Assembly: GCA_017472365.1 (NCBI GenBank)
Contig: JAFUQN010000007.1
Span: 1 to 51,170, forward strand
Origin: Bacillota bacterium
Lineage (GTDB): Bacteria > Bacillota > Clostridia > Peptostreptococcales > Anaerovoracaceae
Direction of reading: 5' to 3'
DNA: 51,170 nucleotides
Shown here: positions 34,418-45,200 of the stretch, in pieces
Numbering within the stretch: the stretch's first letter is position 1
Layout of the letters: every line of letters begins with the position of its first letter
The notes under the pieces: model-generated
The model's input: the letters and a program-made list of their open reading frames with translations, nothing else
Database searches by the model: none
What the model was told of the DNA's origin: nothing
Position numbers and translations under genes: made by a program

Positions 34418-36070
34418 ATGCCGATTACTGACATTTTGCAAAGAAATTGTGAACAGTTTGGAAACGAAATCTGTTTGGTGGAAATCAACCCGGAAGTCAA
34501 AGAAACGCGCCGGGTGACCTGGAAGGAATACGCTCTGACAGAACCCAGCCCGGTATCTTATTACCGCAGAGAGATCACCTGGAACGTGTTCAATGAAAAG
34601 AGCAACCGCTTCGCGAATCTGCTCTTGTCCCGCGGGGTTAAGAAGGGAGATAAAGTTGCGATCCTTTTGATGAACTGCCTGGAATGGCTTCCGATTTACT
34701 TCGGGATCCTGAAGACGGGAGCGGTGGCAGTACCGCTGAATTTCCGCTACGCTTCGGATGAAATCGAATACTGCGTTAATTTGGCGGACGTGGATGTTCT
34801 TCTCTTCGGACCGGAATTCATCGGCCGTGTGGAAGAAATCGCTGACCGCATCAGCGAACACCGATTATTGATTTATGTGGGAGACAACTGCCCCAGCTTT
34901 GCAGAAAGCTATAATGAAATGACGGCGGATTGTTCCAGCTATGCGCCGGACGTTGCTCTGACGGATGAGGACGACGCTGCGATCTATTTCTCTTCCGGAA
35001 CCACGGGCTTCCCGAAAGCGATTCTGCATAATCACGAAAGCTTACTTCACGCCTGTAAGACAGAACAGGCGCACCACGGCCAGACAAGAGATGATGTGTT
35101 TCTCTGCATCCCCCCGCTGTACCATACCGGTGCAAAGATGCACTGGTTCGGCAGCTTTTTGGTGGGAGCCAAGGGTGTTCTCCTGAAGGGAACACAGCCG
35201 GAGGCGATCCTGGACGCTGTATCCAAAGAAAAGTGTTCCATCGTATGGCTTCTCGTTCCCTGGGCACAGGATATGTTAGATGCCATCGACAGAGGCGATA
35301 TCGATATGTCGAAGTACGAGCTGGATCAGTGGCGACTGATGCATATTGGTGCACAGCCGGTACCGCCCAGTCTGATCAAGCGCTGGAAGGAACGGTTCCC
35401 CGGTCATAAGTACGATACAAACTACGGCCTCAGTGAATCCATCGGGCCGGGCTGTGTTCATCTGGGTATGGATAATATCCATAAGGTGGGCGCCATCGGA
35501 AAGGCCGGTTACGGTTGGGAAACCCGCATCGTGGACGAACGACGCTGCGATGTGGCCCGCGGAGAGGTGGGAGAACTGGCTGTCAGAGGTCCCGGCGTCA
35601 TGACCTGTTATTACAACGACCCCAAGGCAACTGCAGAAGTGCTGGAAGGCGGCTGGCTGTTTACCGGGGATATGGCTCAGGAAGACGAAGACGGTTTTAT
35701 CTTCCTGGTAGACCGTAAAAAAGACGTTATCATCAGCGGCGGGGAAAACATTTACCCTGTCCAGATCGAAGATTTCCTCAGAGCCCACGATGCGATCAAG
35801 GATTTTGCTGTCATTGGTCTTCCCGACAAGCGCCTTGGAGAAATCACAGCAGCAATTATCGAAATCAAGGCCGGAAAAACCTGTACAGAAGAAGAAATCC
35901 AGGAATTTTGTAAAAAGCTTCCTCGATACAAGAGACCGAAACAGGTCATCTTTGCAGACATTCCACGAAATCCCACGGGGAAGATCGAAAAGCCGAAACT
36001 TCGGAAGATCTACTGCGGAGAAAATCTGGTAGCAGCACAGAACGAAGTGGAACTGGTGATGAACAAATAA
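34418..36070 (+). CDS. AMP-forming acyl-CoA synthetase
   Basis: A 550-residue adenylate-forming ligase that turns a carboxylic acid into its CoA thioester. The AMP-binding P-loop is FSSGTTGFPKAI (from about 190), then NYGLSES, GWLFTGDMAQEDEDGF, LVDRKKDVIISGGENIYPVQIE and NPTGKIEKPKLRK with the catalytic lysine near K522. The N-terminal region has extra sequence between residues 25 and 50. Substrate unassigned; in this setting a short aliphatic or aromatic acid imported by the preceding OFA carrier is possible. A terminator follows. Confidence 0.87.
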   Translation: MPITDILQRNCEQFGNEICLVEINPEVKETRRVTWKEYALTEPSPVSYYRREITWNVFNEKSNRFANLLLSRGVKKGDKVAILLMNCLEWLPIYFGILKTGAVAVPLNFRYASDEIEYCVNLADVDVLLFGPEFIGRVEEIADRISEHRLLIYVGDNCPSFAESYNEMTADCSSYAPDVALTDEDDAAIYFSSGTTGFPKAILHNHESLLHACKTEQAHHGQTRDDVFLCIPPLYHTGAKMHWFGSFLVGAKGVLLKGTQPEAILDAVSKEKCSIVWLLVPWAQDMLDAIDRGDIDMSKYELDQWRLMHIGAQPVPPSLIKRWKERFPGHKYDTNYGLSESIGPGCVHLGMDNIHKVGAIGKAGYGWETRIVDERRCDVARGEVGELAVRGPGVMTCYYNDPKATAEVLEGGWLFTGDMAQEDEDGFIFLVDRKKDVIISGGENIYPVQIEDFLRAHDAIKDFAVIGLPDKRLGEITAAIIEIKAGKTCTEEEIQEFCKKLPRYKRPKQVIFADIPRNPTGKIEKPKLRKIYCGENLVAAQNEVELVMNK

Positions 36071-36085
36071 ACAGTGATCAAACTG

Positions 36086-36124
36086 AAAGCAGAGTTTTCA
36101 CACAAAGAGAACTCTGCTTTTTTG
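36086..36124 (+). terminator. Rho-independent terminator
   Basis: AAAGCAGAGTT at 36086-36096 pairs with AACTCTGCTTT at 36110-36120, followed by TTTTG. Confidence 0.85.
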
Positions 36125-36248
36125 TGCAATAAAAACGAAACGATAAAAATAATTGAAATCAAAGCACAAAAAATACAATATAAAAGTAGAAAAATTTATG
36201 TTCTTGTGATAAAATATCGTGATAATTATTATGAAATGAGGAATGTAT

Positions 36249-37568
36249 ATGAAATATAAACTAACGGTAAAAGAACAATTGCTGGTCGGTCTGACGCTGT
36301 TTTCCATGTTTTTTGGGGCAGGAAATCTGATCTTCCCGCCCTATCTGGGACAGGAAGCGGGGACTGTAACCTGGAGCGCGATGCTGGGCTTCATGATATC
36401 TGCGGTGTGCCTTCCCATTCTTGGGGTTGTGGCAGTGGCAAAGGTCGGAGGCCTGACTCATCTGGCGAACCGGGTCCACCCGGTATTTTCTACCGTATTT
36501 ACTCTTTTGGCTTATCTGTCCATCGGACCATGTCTTGCCATTCCCAGAACGGCGAGCACATCCTTTACCATGGCTGTGATCCCCTTTGTGGGAAGTGACG
36601 CGCCAGTGGCAGTGATGCAGCTGGTTTATTCCATCGTCTTTTTCGGGATCGCATTTTCAATCGCTTTGAAGCCGGAAAAGCTGACAGAATGGCTGGGAAA
36701 AATCTTATGTCCCACATTATTGATTCTGATCGCAGTGATTTTCTTCGGATGTCTGTTCCTGCATGAAGGCGGTTACGGTCCGGTACAGGAAAAATATGCG
36801 GAAAATGCTTTGGCAGTAGGTTTCATCGACGGGTATCAGACGATGGATACCATTGCGGCTTTGGTTTTCGGTCTTGTCATCGCTATGAACATCAATGAAA
36901 AGGGTGTTCGCGAAGAAAAGGCCGTTGTAAAATCGCTGATGAAAGCAGGGCTTATTGCCGGTGCGGTTCTGATCCTGGTGTATGCGGCTCTGGCTCATGT
37001 GGGAGCGTTGGCCGGAGGCGGCGGTTTTGATCTGGAAGGGAACACCAACGGAGCTCATACGCTGACCGCCATTGTAGGGGAGCTGTACGGTTCTCTGGGA
37101 ACGATTTTATTGGCGGGGATCTTCGTACTGGCCTGCATGAACACCTGCATCGGTCTGTTATCCAGCTGCAGTGAATATTTTTATACACTGGTTCCGGCTT
37201 TGAGCTACAAAAAGTGGCTTTTGATCTTCGCTGTCGGAAGCATGGTTATTTCCAATGCCGGTCTCGACATGATCCTGAAGGTATCGGTTCCTGTTCTGTC
37301 TCTGATCTACCCGGTGGCCATCGTTTTGATTTTTCTGGCGCTTCTTCAGAAATATATTGGCCATATGAACGCTGTTTATCCCGTGACTGTCGGTGTTACG
37401 ACTGTGGTCAGCCTTTTGGATGTGGCGGCATCTCAGGGATGGATCCCTGCAGTACTGTCTTTCCTGCCGTTCCATTCCGCAGGACTTGTCTGGATCGTTC
37501 CCGCGATCCTGGCAATCGCCGCCGGAGCTGCGATTTCGGTGGTTGCGCGTGGAAAAGAATCGCAGTAA
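36249..37568 (+). CDS. brnQ: Branched-chain amino acid carrier BrnQ
   Basis: A 439-residue LIVCS-family sodium-coupled transporter for leucine, isoleucine and valine with 12 membrane segments. The N-terminal GLTLFSMFFGAGNLIFPPYLGQEAG and AIPRTASTSFTMAV are diagnostic. ATG 36243 is also in frame, but GAGGA directly abuts it; ATG 36249 leaves the proper gap. The 180-base AT-rich leader shows no T-box or leucine leader I can identify. The downstream GATase gene is 91 bases away. Confidence 0.9.
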   Translation: MKYKLTVKEQLLVGLTLFSMFFGAGNLIFPPYLGQEAGTVTWSAMLGFMISAVCLPILGVVAVAKVGGLTHLANRVHPVFSTVFTLLAYLSIGPCLAIPRTASTSFTMAVIPFVGSDAPVAVMQLVYSIVFFGIAFSIALKPEKLTEWLGKILCPTLLILIAVIFFGCLFLHEGGYGPVQEKYAENALAVGFIDGYQTMDTIAALVFGLVIAMNINEKGVREEKAVVKSLMKAGLIAGAVLILVYAALAHVGALAGGGGFDLEGNTNGAHTLTAIVGELYGSLGTILLAGIFVLACMNTCIGLLSSCSEYFYTLVPALSYKKWLLIFAVGSMVISNAGLDMILKVSVPVLSLIYPVAIVLIFLALLQKYIGHMNAVYPVTVGVTTVVSLLDVAASQGWIPAVLSFLPFHSAGLVWIVPAILAIAAGAAISVVARGKESQ

Positions 37569-37659
37569 AATGAAAACAGAACCGATGGCGTGAGCGCGTG
37601 AAACGCGCGGTTGCCTGAAATAAAGAAAAAGATCCAACACAGAAAAGGAGATTACGACT

Positions 37660-38367
37660 ATGAGAAAGCCGATGATCGGTATTACACCGCTGTACGACGA
37701 TAGACTGATGAGTTACTGGATGATCCCCGGATATATGAAAGGTATTATGGCTGCGGGCGGTATTCCCGTGATTCTTCCCCTGACCAATAAGCCGGAAGAT
37801 ATTGAAGAAATGATGGAACGTCTGGATGGTTTTCTGATCACCGGCGGACCGGACATCGACCCCAGACTGTACGGTGAAGAAGTCGTGATCGAAAGCGGTA
37901 TTCTGACCCCCAACAGAGATCACACAGAAATGGCGGTTCTGAAGAAGGCCATCGAAATGAATAAGCCGTGTCTCGGTATTTGCCGCGGAATGCAGATCAT
38001 GAACGTTGCTATGGGTGGAACTCTGTACCAGGATCTGGCTTCCCAGCATCCGGAAGACTGTGACCACACCATGCCGAAGCCGGCCATCAAGCCGTACCAC
38101 GATGTGGATATCGTGGAAGGAACTCCGCTGCATCAGTGGATCGGAAAGGAAGTTCTGGGCGTAAATACTCTGCATCACCAGGCGGTGAAGGATCTGGCTG
38201 AAGGGCTGAAGGTTCAGGCGATCTCCAAGGGCGGAGATCTGGTAGAATCCTACTGGGCTCCGGAAAAGAAGTTCTACTGCGGCGTTCAGTGGCATCCGGA
38301 ATTCCTGTTCCAGAAGTACCCGGATCACATGACTATTTTCCAGGCCTTTGTTGACGCTTGTAAATAG
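37660..38367 (+). CDS. Second class I GATase-like gamma-glutamyl hydrolase
   Basis: A 235-residue C26-family protein, paralogous to the gene at 4873. GLNYDDRL-like start, GGPDIDP, catalytic cysteine in LGICRGMQIMN, NTLHHQAVK and VQWHPEF are all present. It likely cleaves a gamma-glutamyl amide. AAGGAG precedes ATG 37660. A GCGCGT-GAA-ACGCGC hairpin lies upstream at 37594-37608 but has no T-run. The next gene starts 10 bases after its stop. Confidence 0.85.
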   Translation: MRKPMIGITPLYDDRLMSYWMIPGYMKGIMAAGGIPVILPLTNKPEDIEEMMERLDGFLITGGPDIDPRLYGEEVVIESGILTPNRDHTEMAVLKKAIEMNKPCLGICRGMQIMNVAMGGTLYQDLASQHPEDCDHTMPKPAIKPYHDVDIVEGTPLHQWIGKEVLGVNTLHHQAVKDLAEGLKVQAISKGGDLVESYWAPEKKFYCGVQWHPEFLFQKYPDHMTIFQAFVDACK

Positions 38368-38377
38368 GGGTATCACA

Positions 38378-38803
38378 ATGGATATGAAACTGATGGACTG
38401 GAACGACCTCCAGTTCATTCGTGACTTTTTTAAACATGACCGGTTCGCAACTGACGCCGGGGCAGTGATCGATTGGGTGAAACCGGGTGAAGCCCGGTGT
38501 TCGCTGGAACTGGGACCGCAGCATCAAAATGCGGCCGGAATCCTGCAGGGCGGCGTGGCATTTACGCTGGCGGATTTTGCCTTTGCGGTGGCGGCCAATG
38601 TGACCCATCCCGTGACCGTGTCGCTGAACAATCAGATCGCATTTCTTCGTCCGCCGAAGGGGGCGAAGCTGATTGCCACGGCCAAAGAACTGTCGGCGGG
38701 AAAGACGACGTGTTACTATGAGGTGGAAGTAACAGACGAGTTTGAAACGAGCGTGGCGCACATGACGGTGACGGGATATATCCGCTCTCTGGCGGAAAAA
38801 TAA
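38378..38803 (+). CDS. Hotdog thioesterase (PaaI type)
   Basis: A 141-residue single-domain hotdog protein. HQNAAGILQGGVAFTLADFAFAVAAN carries the conserved glycine pair and active-site Asp, followed by TVSLNNQIAFLRPPKGAKLIATA and TCYYEVEVTDE. It should hydrolyse an acyl-CoA or act on a related thioester. An in-frame ATG at 38348 lies in the previous gene; ATG 38378 follows AGGGG and is preferred. Operonic with the GATase-like gene. Confidence 0.8.
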   Translation: MDMKLMDWNDLQFIRDFFKHDRFATDAGAVIDWVKPGEARCSLELGPQHQNAAGILQGGVAFTLADFAFAVAANVTHPVTVSLNNQIAFLRPPKGAKLIATAKELSAGKTTCYYEVEVTDEFETSVAHMTVTGYIRSLAEK

Positions 38804-38827
38804 TCAAAAACGAAAAAAACTTTCATC

Positions 38828-38854
38828 GAACGGCTTTCGGGCCGTTCTTTTTTT
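38828..38854 (+). terminator. Rho-independent terminator
   Basis: GAACGGC at 38828-38834 pairs with GCCGTTC at 38841-38847, followed by seven T. Confidence 0.88.
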
Positions 38855-38937
38855 GCAGGGATGTGTTACAATGAAAAGTAAGGATGAAAACGGGCCGGTC
38901 CCCGGGTTTGGGCCGGATCAAAGCGAGGAGTAAAATT

Positions 38938-40905
38938 ATGACCATGGAACTGAACCAGAGCGATCTGAAATATTTGGAACTGCTGTCCACCAAATACCGT
39001 ACCATCGAGGAAGCCAGTACGGAGATCATCAATTTGACGGCGATCCAGAATCTGCCCAAGGGGACAGAGCATTTTATCAGTGACATTCACGGTGAATACG
39101 AAGCGTTCCAGCACATTTTGAAGAATGCGTCCGGCGCGATCAAGCTGAAGATCGATGAAACCTTCGGCGGTTACGTAAGCCCGGAAGAACGCAATTCCCT
39201 GGCCACATTGATCTATTATCCGGAAGAAAAGCTGGAGCTGATCAAGAAACAGGGCTTTGACATGGAACCCTTCTATAAGAAGACGCTCCACCGCCTGATC
39301 ACGCTGCTGTCTGTGGTCACTGTCAAATTTACGAGATCCTATGTAAGAAAGAGAATGCCCAAGGAGTTCGCATATATCATCGAAGAACTGCTCTACGGTG
39401 ATACTGTGGCTCATGGAAAGGAAAATTATAAAGAAACCCTGATCGATACAATTGTCGAGACACGTGTTGCCGACGATTTCATCATTGAAATGTCCAATAT
39501 GATTTCCCGACTGGCGGTACACCGTCTCCACGTTCTGGGCGATATTTTCGACAGAGGGACCGATGCAGACCTGGTATTGAATGCTCTGACAGAACACCAC
39601 CGCGTGGATATCCAGTGGGGAAACCACGATATCCTCTGGATGGGTGCTGCTGCAGGGAATACCGCTTGTATCGCCAATGTCATTCGAATCTGTACCCGTT
39701 ACGATAACCTTCACACTTTGGAAGTCGGCTACGGAATCAGTATCCGTCCGCTGCTGACCTTTGCTATGGCCACCTATGGCGACGACCCCTGTCCGAATTT
39801 CAAGCCCATTGTAAGCACGAAGGATGCACTGGCAGCGTCTGACTTCAATGCGCTGGCCAAGATTTCCAAGGCCATCGCTGTGATTCAGTTCAAGCTGGAA
39901 GGCCAGCTGATCCACAGACATCCCCATTATGAAATGGATGATATGCCTCTGCTGCACAAGATCGATTTTGAAAAGCAGACCGTGGAAATCGACGGTAAGC
40001 ATTATCCCATGAACCAGATCAGCTTCCCCACCATCGATCCGGCGGATCCCTACAAGCTGACTGAAATGGAAGAAGCGGTTGTGGATCGTCTGAGAGACGC
40101 ATTCCTGGAAAGCGAACTGTTACAGAATCACGTACGTTTCCTGTTCTCCACCGGAAGCATCTACAAGTGCTATAACAACAATCTGTTGTTCCATGGATGC
40201 ATGCCGCTGAACGAAGACGGTACTTTCATGTCCATCATGACCGACGACGGTCCCATGAAGGGGAAGGAATGGTTCGATTACGCAGAAAAGCTGGTTCGTA
40301 CCGGCTATTTCTCCGGTAATGATGAACCCGACAAACAAAGAGGTGTGGACTTCTTCTGGTATCTGTGGTGCGGATACAAATCTCCGCTGTTTGGAAAGAA
40401 GAGAATTACTACTTTCGAGCGTCTCTTCCTGGAAGATAAGGAAACCTGGAAAGAACCGAAGAATCCGTATTACACCCTGATGGATGATGAAAAGATCATC
40501 ATGGACATCGTGGAGGAATTCGGTTTGGACCGCGAGACTGCCCACGTGATGAATGGACATATGCCGGTCAAGAAGGGATCCAATCCGATCCATGCCAATG
40601 GACGCGCCTTTGTCATCGACGGCGGCTTATCCAAGGCCTATCAGAAGACCACCGGGATTGCCGGCTATTCTCTGATCTACAATTCCTACGGTTTCGTTCT
40701 GGCAGCTCATGAGCCCTTCGAATCCAAGGAAGTGGCTGTTCGGGAAGAAAAGGATATCGTATCCACCCGCGTGGCGAAGCAGGATATCTATAAACGTATT
40801 CTGAACAAGGATACCGATCCCGGAAAGAGGAATCAGGAACACATTGAAGATCTGAAGAAATTGCTCTATGCTTTCCGTAATGGCCTGATCAATGAAAAAC
40901 AATAA
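38938..40905 (+). CDS. fbp: Class III fructose-1,6-bisphosphatase
   Basis: Gluconeogenic phosphatase of the Bacillus/Clostridia type, 655 residues, belonging to the calcineurin-like phosphoesterases. Metal motifs are ISDIHGEYEAF (D49, H51), GDIFDRG (201-207) and GNHDILW (from 228). GHMPVKKG and DGGLSKAYQ in the C-terminal part complete the class III signature. ATG 38938 has GCGAGGAG before it; an ATG at 38884 would add 18 basic residues and is unlikely. It opposes the pfkA reaction encoded elsewhere in this window. A bidirectional terminator follows. Confidence 0.94.
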   Translation: MTMELNQSDLKYLELLSTKYRTIEEASTEIINLTAIQNLPKGTEHFISDIHGEYEAFQHILKNASGAIKLKIDETFGGYVSPEERNSLATLIYYPEEKLELIKKQGFDMEPFYKKTLHRLITLLSVVTVKFTRSYVRKRMPKEFAYIIEELLYGDTVAHGKENYKETLIDTIVETRVADDFIIEMSNMISRLAVHRLHVLGDIFDRGTDADLVLNALTEHHRVDIQWGNHDILWMGAAAGNTACIANVIRICTRYDNLHTLEVGYGISIRPLLTFAMATYGDDPCPNFKPIVSTKDALAASDFNALAKISKAIAVIQFKLEGQLIHRHPHYEMDDMPLLHKIDFEKQTVEIDGKHYPMNQISFPTIDPADPYKLTEMEEAVVDRLRDAFLESELLQNHVRFLFSTGSIYKCYNNNLLFHGCMPLNEDGTFMSIMTDDGPMKGKEWFDYAEKLVRTGYFSGNDEPDKQRGVDFFWYLWCGYKSPLFGKKRITTFERLFLEDKETWKEPKNPYYTLMDDEKIIMDIVEEFGLDRETAHVMNGHMPVKKGSNPIHANGRAFVIDGGLSKAYQKTTGIAGYSLIYNSYGFVLAAHEPFESKEVAVREEKDIVSTRVAKQDIYKRILNKDTDPGKRNQEHIEDLKKLLYAFRNGLINEKQ

Positions 40906-40920
40906 TTTGACAAACGAAAA

Positions 40921-40957
40921 AAGGACCGCGGTCGTAAGATCGCGGTCCTTGGTGTTT
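40921..40957. terminator. Bidirectional terminator
   Basis: AAGGACCGCG (40921-40930) and CGCGGTCCTT (40941-40950) with flanking A and T tracts, between converging fbp and the alcohol dehydrogenase gene. Confidence 0.88.
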
Positions 40958-40964
40958 TTTGTGA

Positions 40965-42137
40965 TTATTTTGCATCCCAAGCCATCTGGAGAACATTCAG
41001 ATAATCCTGCTTGTCCATGGGGCGAGGATTGCTTTCGGTGGAGATGTTCTTTGCGGACATATCAGCCAGCAGGTCGAAGTCTGCGGGAGAAACGCCCTTC
41101 AGGTCGGAGAACAGAGGAAGCTTTACATCCTTGGCCAGCTTCTGTACAGCGTCTACAGCCAGCTTAGCACCTTCATCGTCGGTGTCGAAGATGAAGCCCA
41201 TGGCCTTGGCAACGCGAGCGTACTTTTCCTTACCGTAGTCCATGGAGTATTCCATTACGTGGGGCAGGAAGATGGCATTGCAGGTACCGTGGGGCAGGTC
41301 GTAGATACCGCCCAGAGATTCTGCGACGCAGTGAACGGACGCAACGTCAGAGTGGCTGAACGCGATACCGGCCAGCATGGAACCCATGAGCATTGCGCTT
41401 CTTGCGTCCAGATCGTCGCCGTGTTCCACAGCCTGTAACAGGTTTCCGTAGATCAGTTCGATGGCGTACAGAGCTACAGCATCAGCGATGGGTTCGGAGC
41501 AGTTGGCGGTGTATGCTTCGATGGCGTGGGTCAGAGCGTCCATACCGGTGGCTGCGGTGACGGAAGCGGGAACGGACAGGGTCAGTTCGGGATCGCAAAT
41601 CGCAACTTTACCCGCGGTAAAGGGGCTCTTGACGGTCATCTTGTAATGATTCTTTGTATCGGTGATAACGGAGGAGAAGGTCAGTTCGCTTCCGGTACCG
41701 GAAGTGGTGGGAACATTGATCAGCAGCGGCAGAGGTTCGGTGGCTGCGGTCTTACCTTCATACTTCTTGATTTCAGTTGCGTTGTGAGCCAGAAGAACAC
41801 CGATGGACTTTGCACAGTCAATGGGAGAACCGCCGCCAACAGCAACCAGACAGTCAGCACCAAATTCTCTGGCAACTTCCGCACCGGCTTCTACGTTGAC
41901 GTCCTTGGGATTGGCTTCTACGCCGTCGAATACCTTGTACTCGATCTTTGCCTCATCTAAAAGTGCGGTGATCTTGTCGAGAATTCCGGCTTTTACAACA
42001 CCCATATCGGTGATGACCAGCGGACGGGTACCGCCGTGAGCTTTCAGTTCGTCAACCAGCTGCGGTAAGCATCCGGGACCGTAAACGACCTTGGTGGGCA
42101 GTACGAAAGAAAAACTGCTGACTAAATTCTGATTCAT
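40965..42137 (-). CDS. Iron-containing alcohol dehydrogenase
   Basis: A 390-residue group III alcohol dehydrogenase that reduces an aldehyde or oxidises an alcohol with NAD(P)H. GGGSPIDCAK (101-110) binds the dinucleotide; metal-site segments are ATGMDALTHAIEAY, SHSDVASVHCVAES and LPHGTCNAIFLPHVMEY. TTSGTGSE is also present. An in-frame ATG at 42170 is less likely than ATG 42137, which has AAGGAGG. Members include butanol, propanediol and 4-hydroxybutyrate dehydrogenases. Single-gene unit. Confidence 0.9.
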   Translation of the reverse strand: MNQNLVSSFSFVLPTKVVYGPGCLPQLVDELKAHGGTRPLVITDMGVVKAGILDKITALLDEAKIEYKVFDGVEANPKDVNVEAGAEVAREFGADCLVAVGGGSPIDCAKSIGVLLAHNATEIKKYEGKTAATEPLPLLINVPTTSGTGSELTFSSVITDTKNHYKMTVKSPFTAGKVAICDPELTLSVPASVTAATGMDALTHAIEAYTANCSEPIADAVALYAIELIYGNLLQAVEHGDDLDARSAMLMGSMLAGIAFSHSDVASVHCVAESLGGIYDLPHGTCNAIFLPHVMEYSMDYGKEKYARVAKAMGFIFDTDDEGAKLAVDAVQKLAKDVKLPLFSDLKGVSPADFDLLADMSAKNISTESNPRPMDKQDYLNVLQMAWDAK

Positions 42138-42231
42138 AAGGGGCCTCCTTGAATATTCATGAGTTACCACGTGGACAGACGTCCAATGGTACTCCTTTAT
42201 TGTATCACTTTCGCGTAATGGTGCAAGAAAA

Positions 42232-45200
42232 TTATTCGATGGATTTCAACGATTCAGCCATGTCGATCTTGTTCAGTCTGGGCTTCATGAACTGCGTGAT
42301 CAGGAAGCTGAATAGCATGGTCAGAGCCACGGAAATCAGGTAACTGGCCGGTTTGATCTGTACCGGGAAAAACATATTATCCACCTGGACCTGGGCCATA
42401 ACGAAAGCATGGAGCGCTTTTCCCATGAACAGACCTACGATACTTCCTCCGGCCGACAACATGGTGATTTCGCGGAATACGTAGGAAGCTACTTCGTTCT
42501 GGTAGAATCCCAGGACCTTGATGGTGGCAATCTCCCGGATGCGCTCGGTGATATTGATATTGGTCAGATTGAACAGTACGATGAAAGCCAGTGCGCCTGC
42601 ACAGGCCACAACCACAACGATCAGGATATTCAGGCGGGACAGCATTTCGCTGATGCGCTCTCTGGACGAATCGTTGACGGTAACATTGGAAACGTCTTCG
42701 CTGTCCGACAGAAGAACACTTTCTGCGTAGGGATCGGCGCCTTCGTTTCCGAGAAGGAACAATGTTTTGAAGTCCGGAGCTGTTCCCAGTTGTTCAAAGT
42801 ATGTATCGGGCGATACGAAGATATAGTTGTCGATGTAGTTGTCGACGATTCCGCTGACGGTCACCGTGACGGAACCGAGGTCATCATCGCGAATGGTAAG
42901 ACTGTCGCCAAGCCCCACATTCAGATCATCGGTGAGGCCGATGTTGATGACGATCTCACCAGTTTTGGGGAAGGGAACAGGCCCCTGATCGTCGTGGAGA
43001 TCGATGAAGCCTTCCAGGGTATTTCCGTAGGGAACCACGAGATAAACCGACTCGGAAGCGGTGTCGGACATAACGTCAGTACTTCCGCTGTGAACCAGGA
43101 TACCCTGATCTTCGCTCCAGCCGAGACCGGTCAGATAAGAATCTGACTGTTCCGGGGTCAGAGGATCGGTGAAGTTGACGGCGTAGTCGTAAATGGTGAT
43201 TTGATCGTACTGATCTTCGGCTAAATTCCCGATGGAATCGCGGATTCCGAAGCCGGTGATCAAAAGAGCCGTACAACCGCCAATGCCCAAAAGCATCATG
43301 ATCAAGCGGCTTCTGTAACGCAGAACGTTGCGGACGGACACTTTTCTCAAGAAGCTGAGGCGTTTCCAAAGAGGAGTAATGTATTCCAGGAAAATGCGTT
43401 TTCCTGCTTTTGGCGCTTTCGGGCGCAGAAGTTCGGCAGCAGGTCTGGATAATTCCGCCTGACATGAAACATAGGTGGCGCCCATGGAACAAATCAGAGC
43501 AGCACCAAAGGACAGCAGGGCCAAAAGGGGATCGAATACGTTTTCCAACGGAGCAAAATCATACATGATCCCGTAGATTTCCCAGATGATCAGGGGAAGA
43601 CCGCGGCTTCCGAGAGCGTATCCGGCGACGCTTCCGGTGATCGCTGCACTTCCGGAGTAGAACAGATACTTTCCGATGATCTGGTGACGGCTGTAACCTA
43701 AAGCTTTCAGAACACCGATCTGGGTACGCTGTTCTTCCACCATGCGTTTCATCGTTGTGGTACATACGAGAGCGGCAACCAGGAAGAAGAACACCGGAAA
43801 GACCAGGGAAATGGCCGCGATGATGGAAATGTCGTTATCAAAACAAGCGTAGCCCGCATTTTCGTTTCGCGTCAAAGTGTAGGTGTCAGCAGGTTTCAGG
43901 TCGTTCAAATCTTCGTAAGCATCCAGAATTTCCTGTTCGCCGTCGCGCAATTCAGCTTCCGCATCAATAAACTCCTGTTTCGCTTCTTCAACGCCATTGT
44001 AGTATTCGATCCAGCCATCGTCCAGTTCCTGACGGGCATCAGCTAGTTCACCGGGAACTTTGTCCAGTTCCGCACGGCCTTCTGCCAGATCCAATACACC
44101 GTCGATCAGTTCCTGAGAGGCATCTTTCAATTCCTTTTCGGCATCTTCCAGTTCCACGCGGGCGTCTTCCAGCTCGATCCAGGCATCTTCCAGTTCCTGT
44201 TTTCCTTCGTTATACTCGGCCACGCCTTTGTTGTACTTGGAACGGCCACTCTTATATTTTGCATAGCCGCTGTTATATTCGGACCAACCGTAGTCCAGTT
44301 GATCACGAACTCCGGAAAGATAACCGGACGTCAGAGGCTGGCCGATTTGGGCTTCCGCCTGATCCCAGCCGATGACCAGTGGATTTGCGGGGTCGAGAGA
44401 ACCCAACACTGCAATGGCTTCCGACGGGCCGGTAACACCCATGGCCTGCATTTCCGGAGAAGCGGCAATTTGAGAAGCAGCATCATATAATGATTTCAAC
44501 TGGTCATAGGCGGCTTCGCCGGTTTCCAGTTCTTCTCTGGCGGCGGCCAGCTTACGGCTGGCACTGGACAGTTTGCGTTTTGCGCTTTCCAGCTCTTCTG
44601 CGGCGTCTTCCAGTTCTTTCATTCCATCTTCATATTCTTTTAAGCCGTCCTGATACTCTTTCAGACCGTCTTCGTATTCCAACTTTCCTTCAGCGTAATC
44701 GATTTTCCCTTGTTCGAAATCTGCAATAGCTTCTTCGTAGTCGATCAGGGCCTGTTCGTAATCGGCGATCCCGTCCAGGTATTCCTGTTCGCCGTCATCC
44801 AACTCGATCAATGCGTCGGCCAGTTCCTGCTCGGCATCAGCCCGTTTCTGGCGGTATTCGACCCAGCCGTCGGCAACTTCCTGTTCGCCGTCGTGGATCT
44901 CATCCAATGCGTTAGCATAGAGCGTTTCGTATCTGATGTCAGCACGTTGAACCAGAAATTCTTCGATCTGAGGCTTCATGGCATCGATCTGCGCTTCGTA
45001 TTCATCGGAATAAGCATCGGCAGGATCTTCGATCTCCAAATAAATTTCGTGATACGCTTCGAAATCAAAACCGTCCTCCGGGATCAATACGAAAGATTCT
45101 ACGCTTCCGTTTCCGATGGAGGCGGTACCGCGCTCGTAGTTCAGATACAGCGGCGACCGGGCCAGACCGACGATGGTGTATTCATCGTAACGGAGCAATT

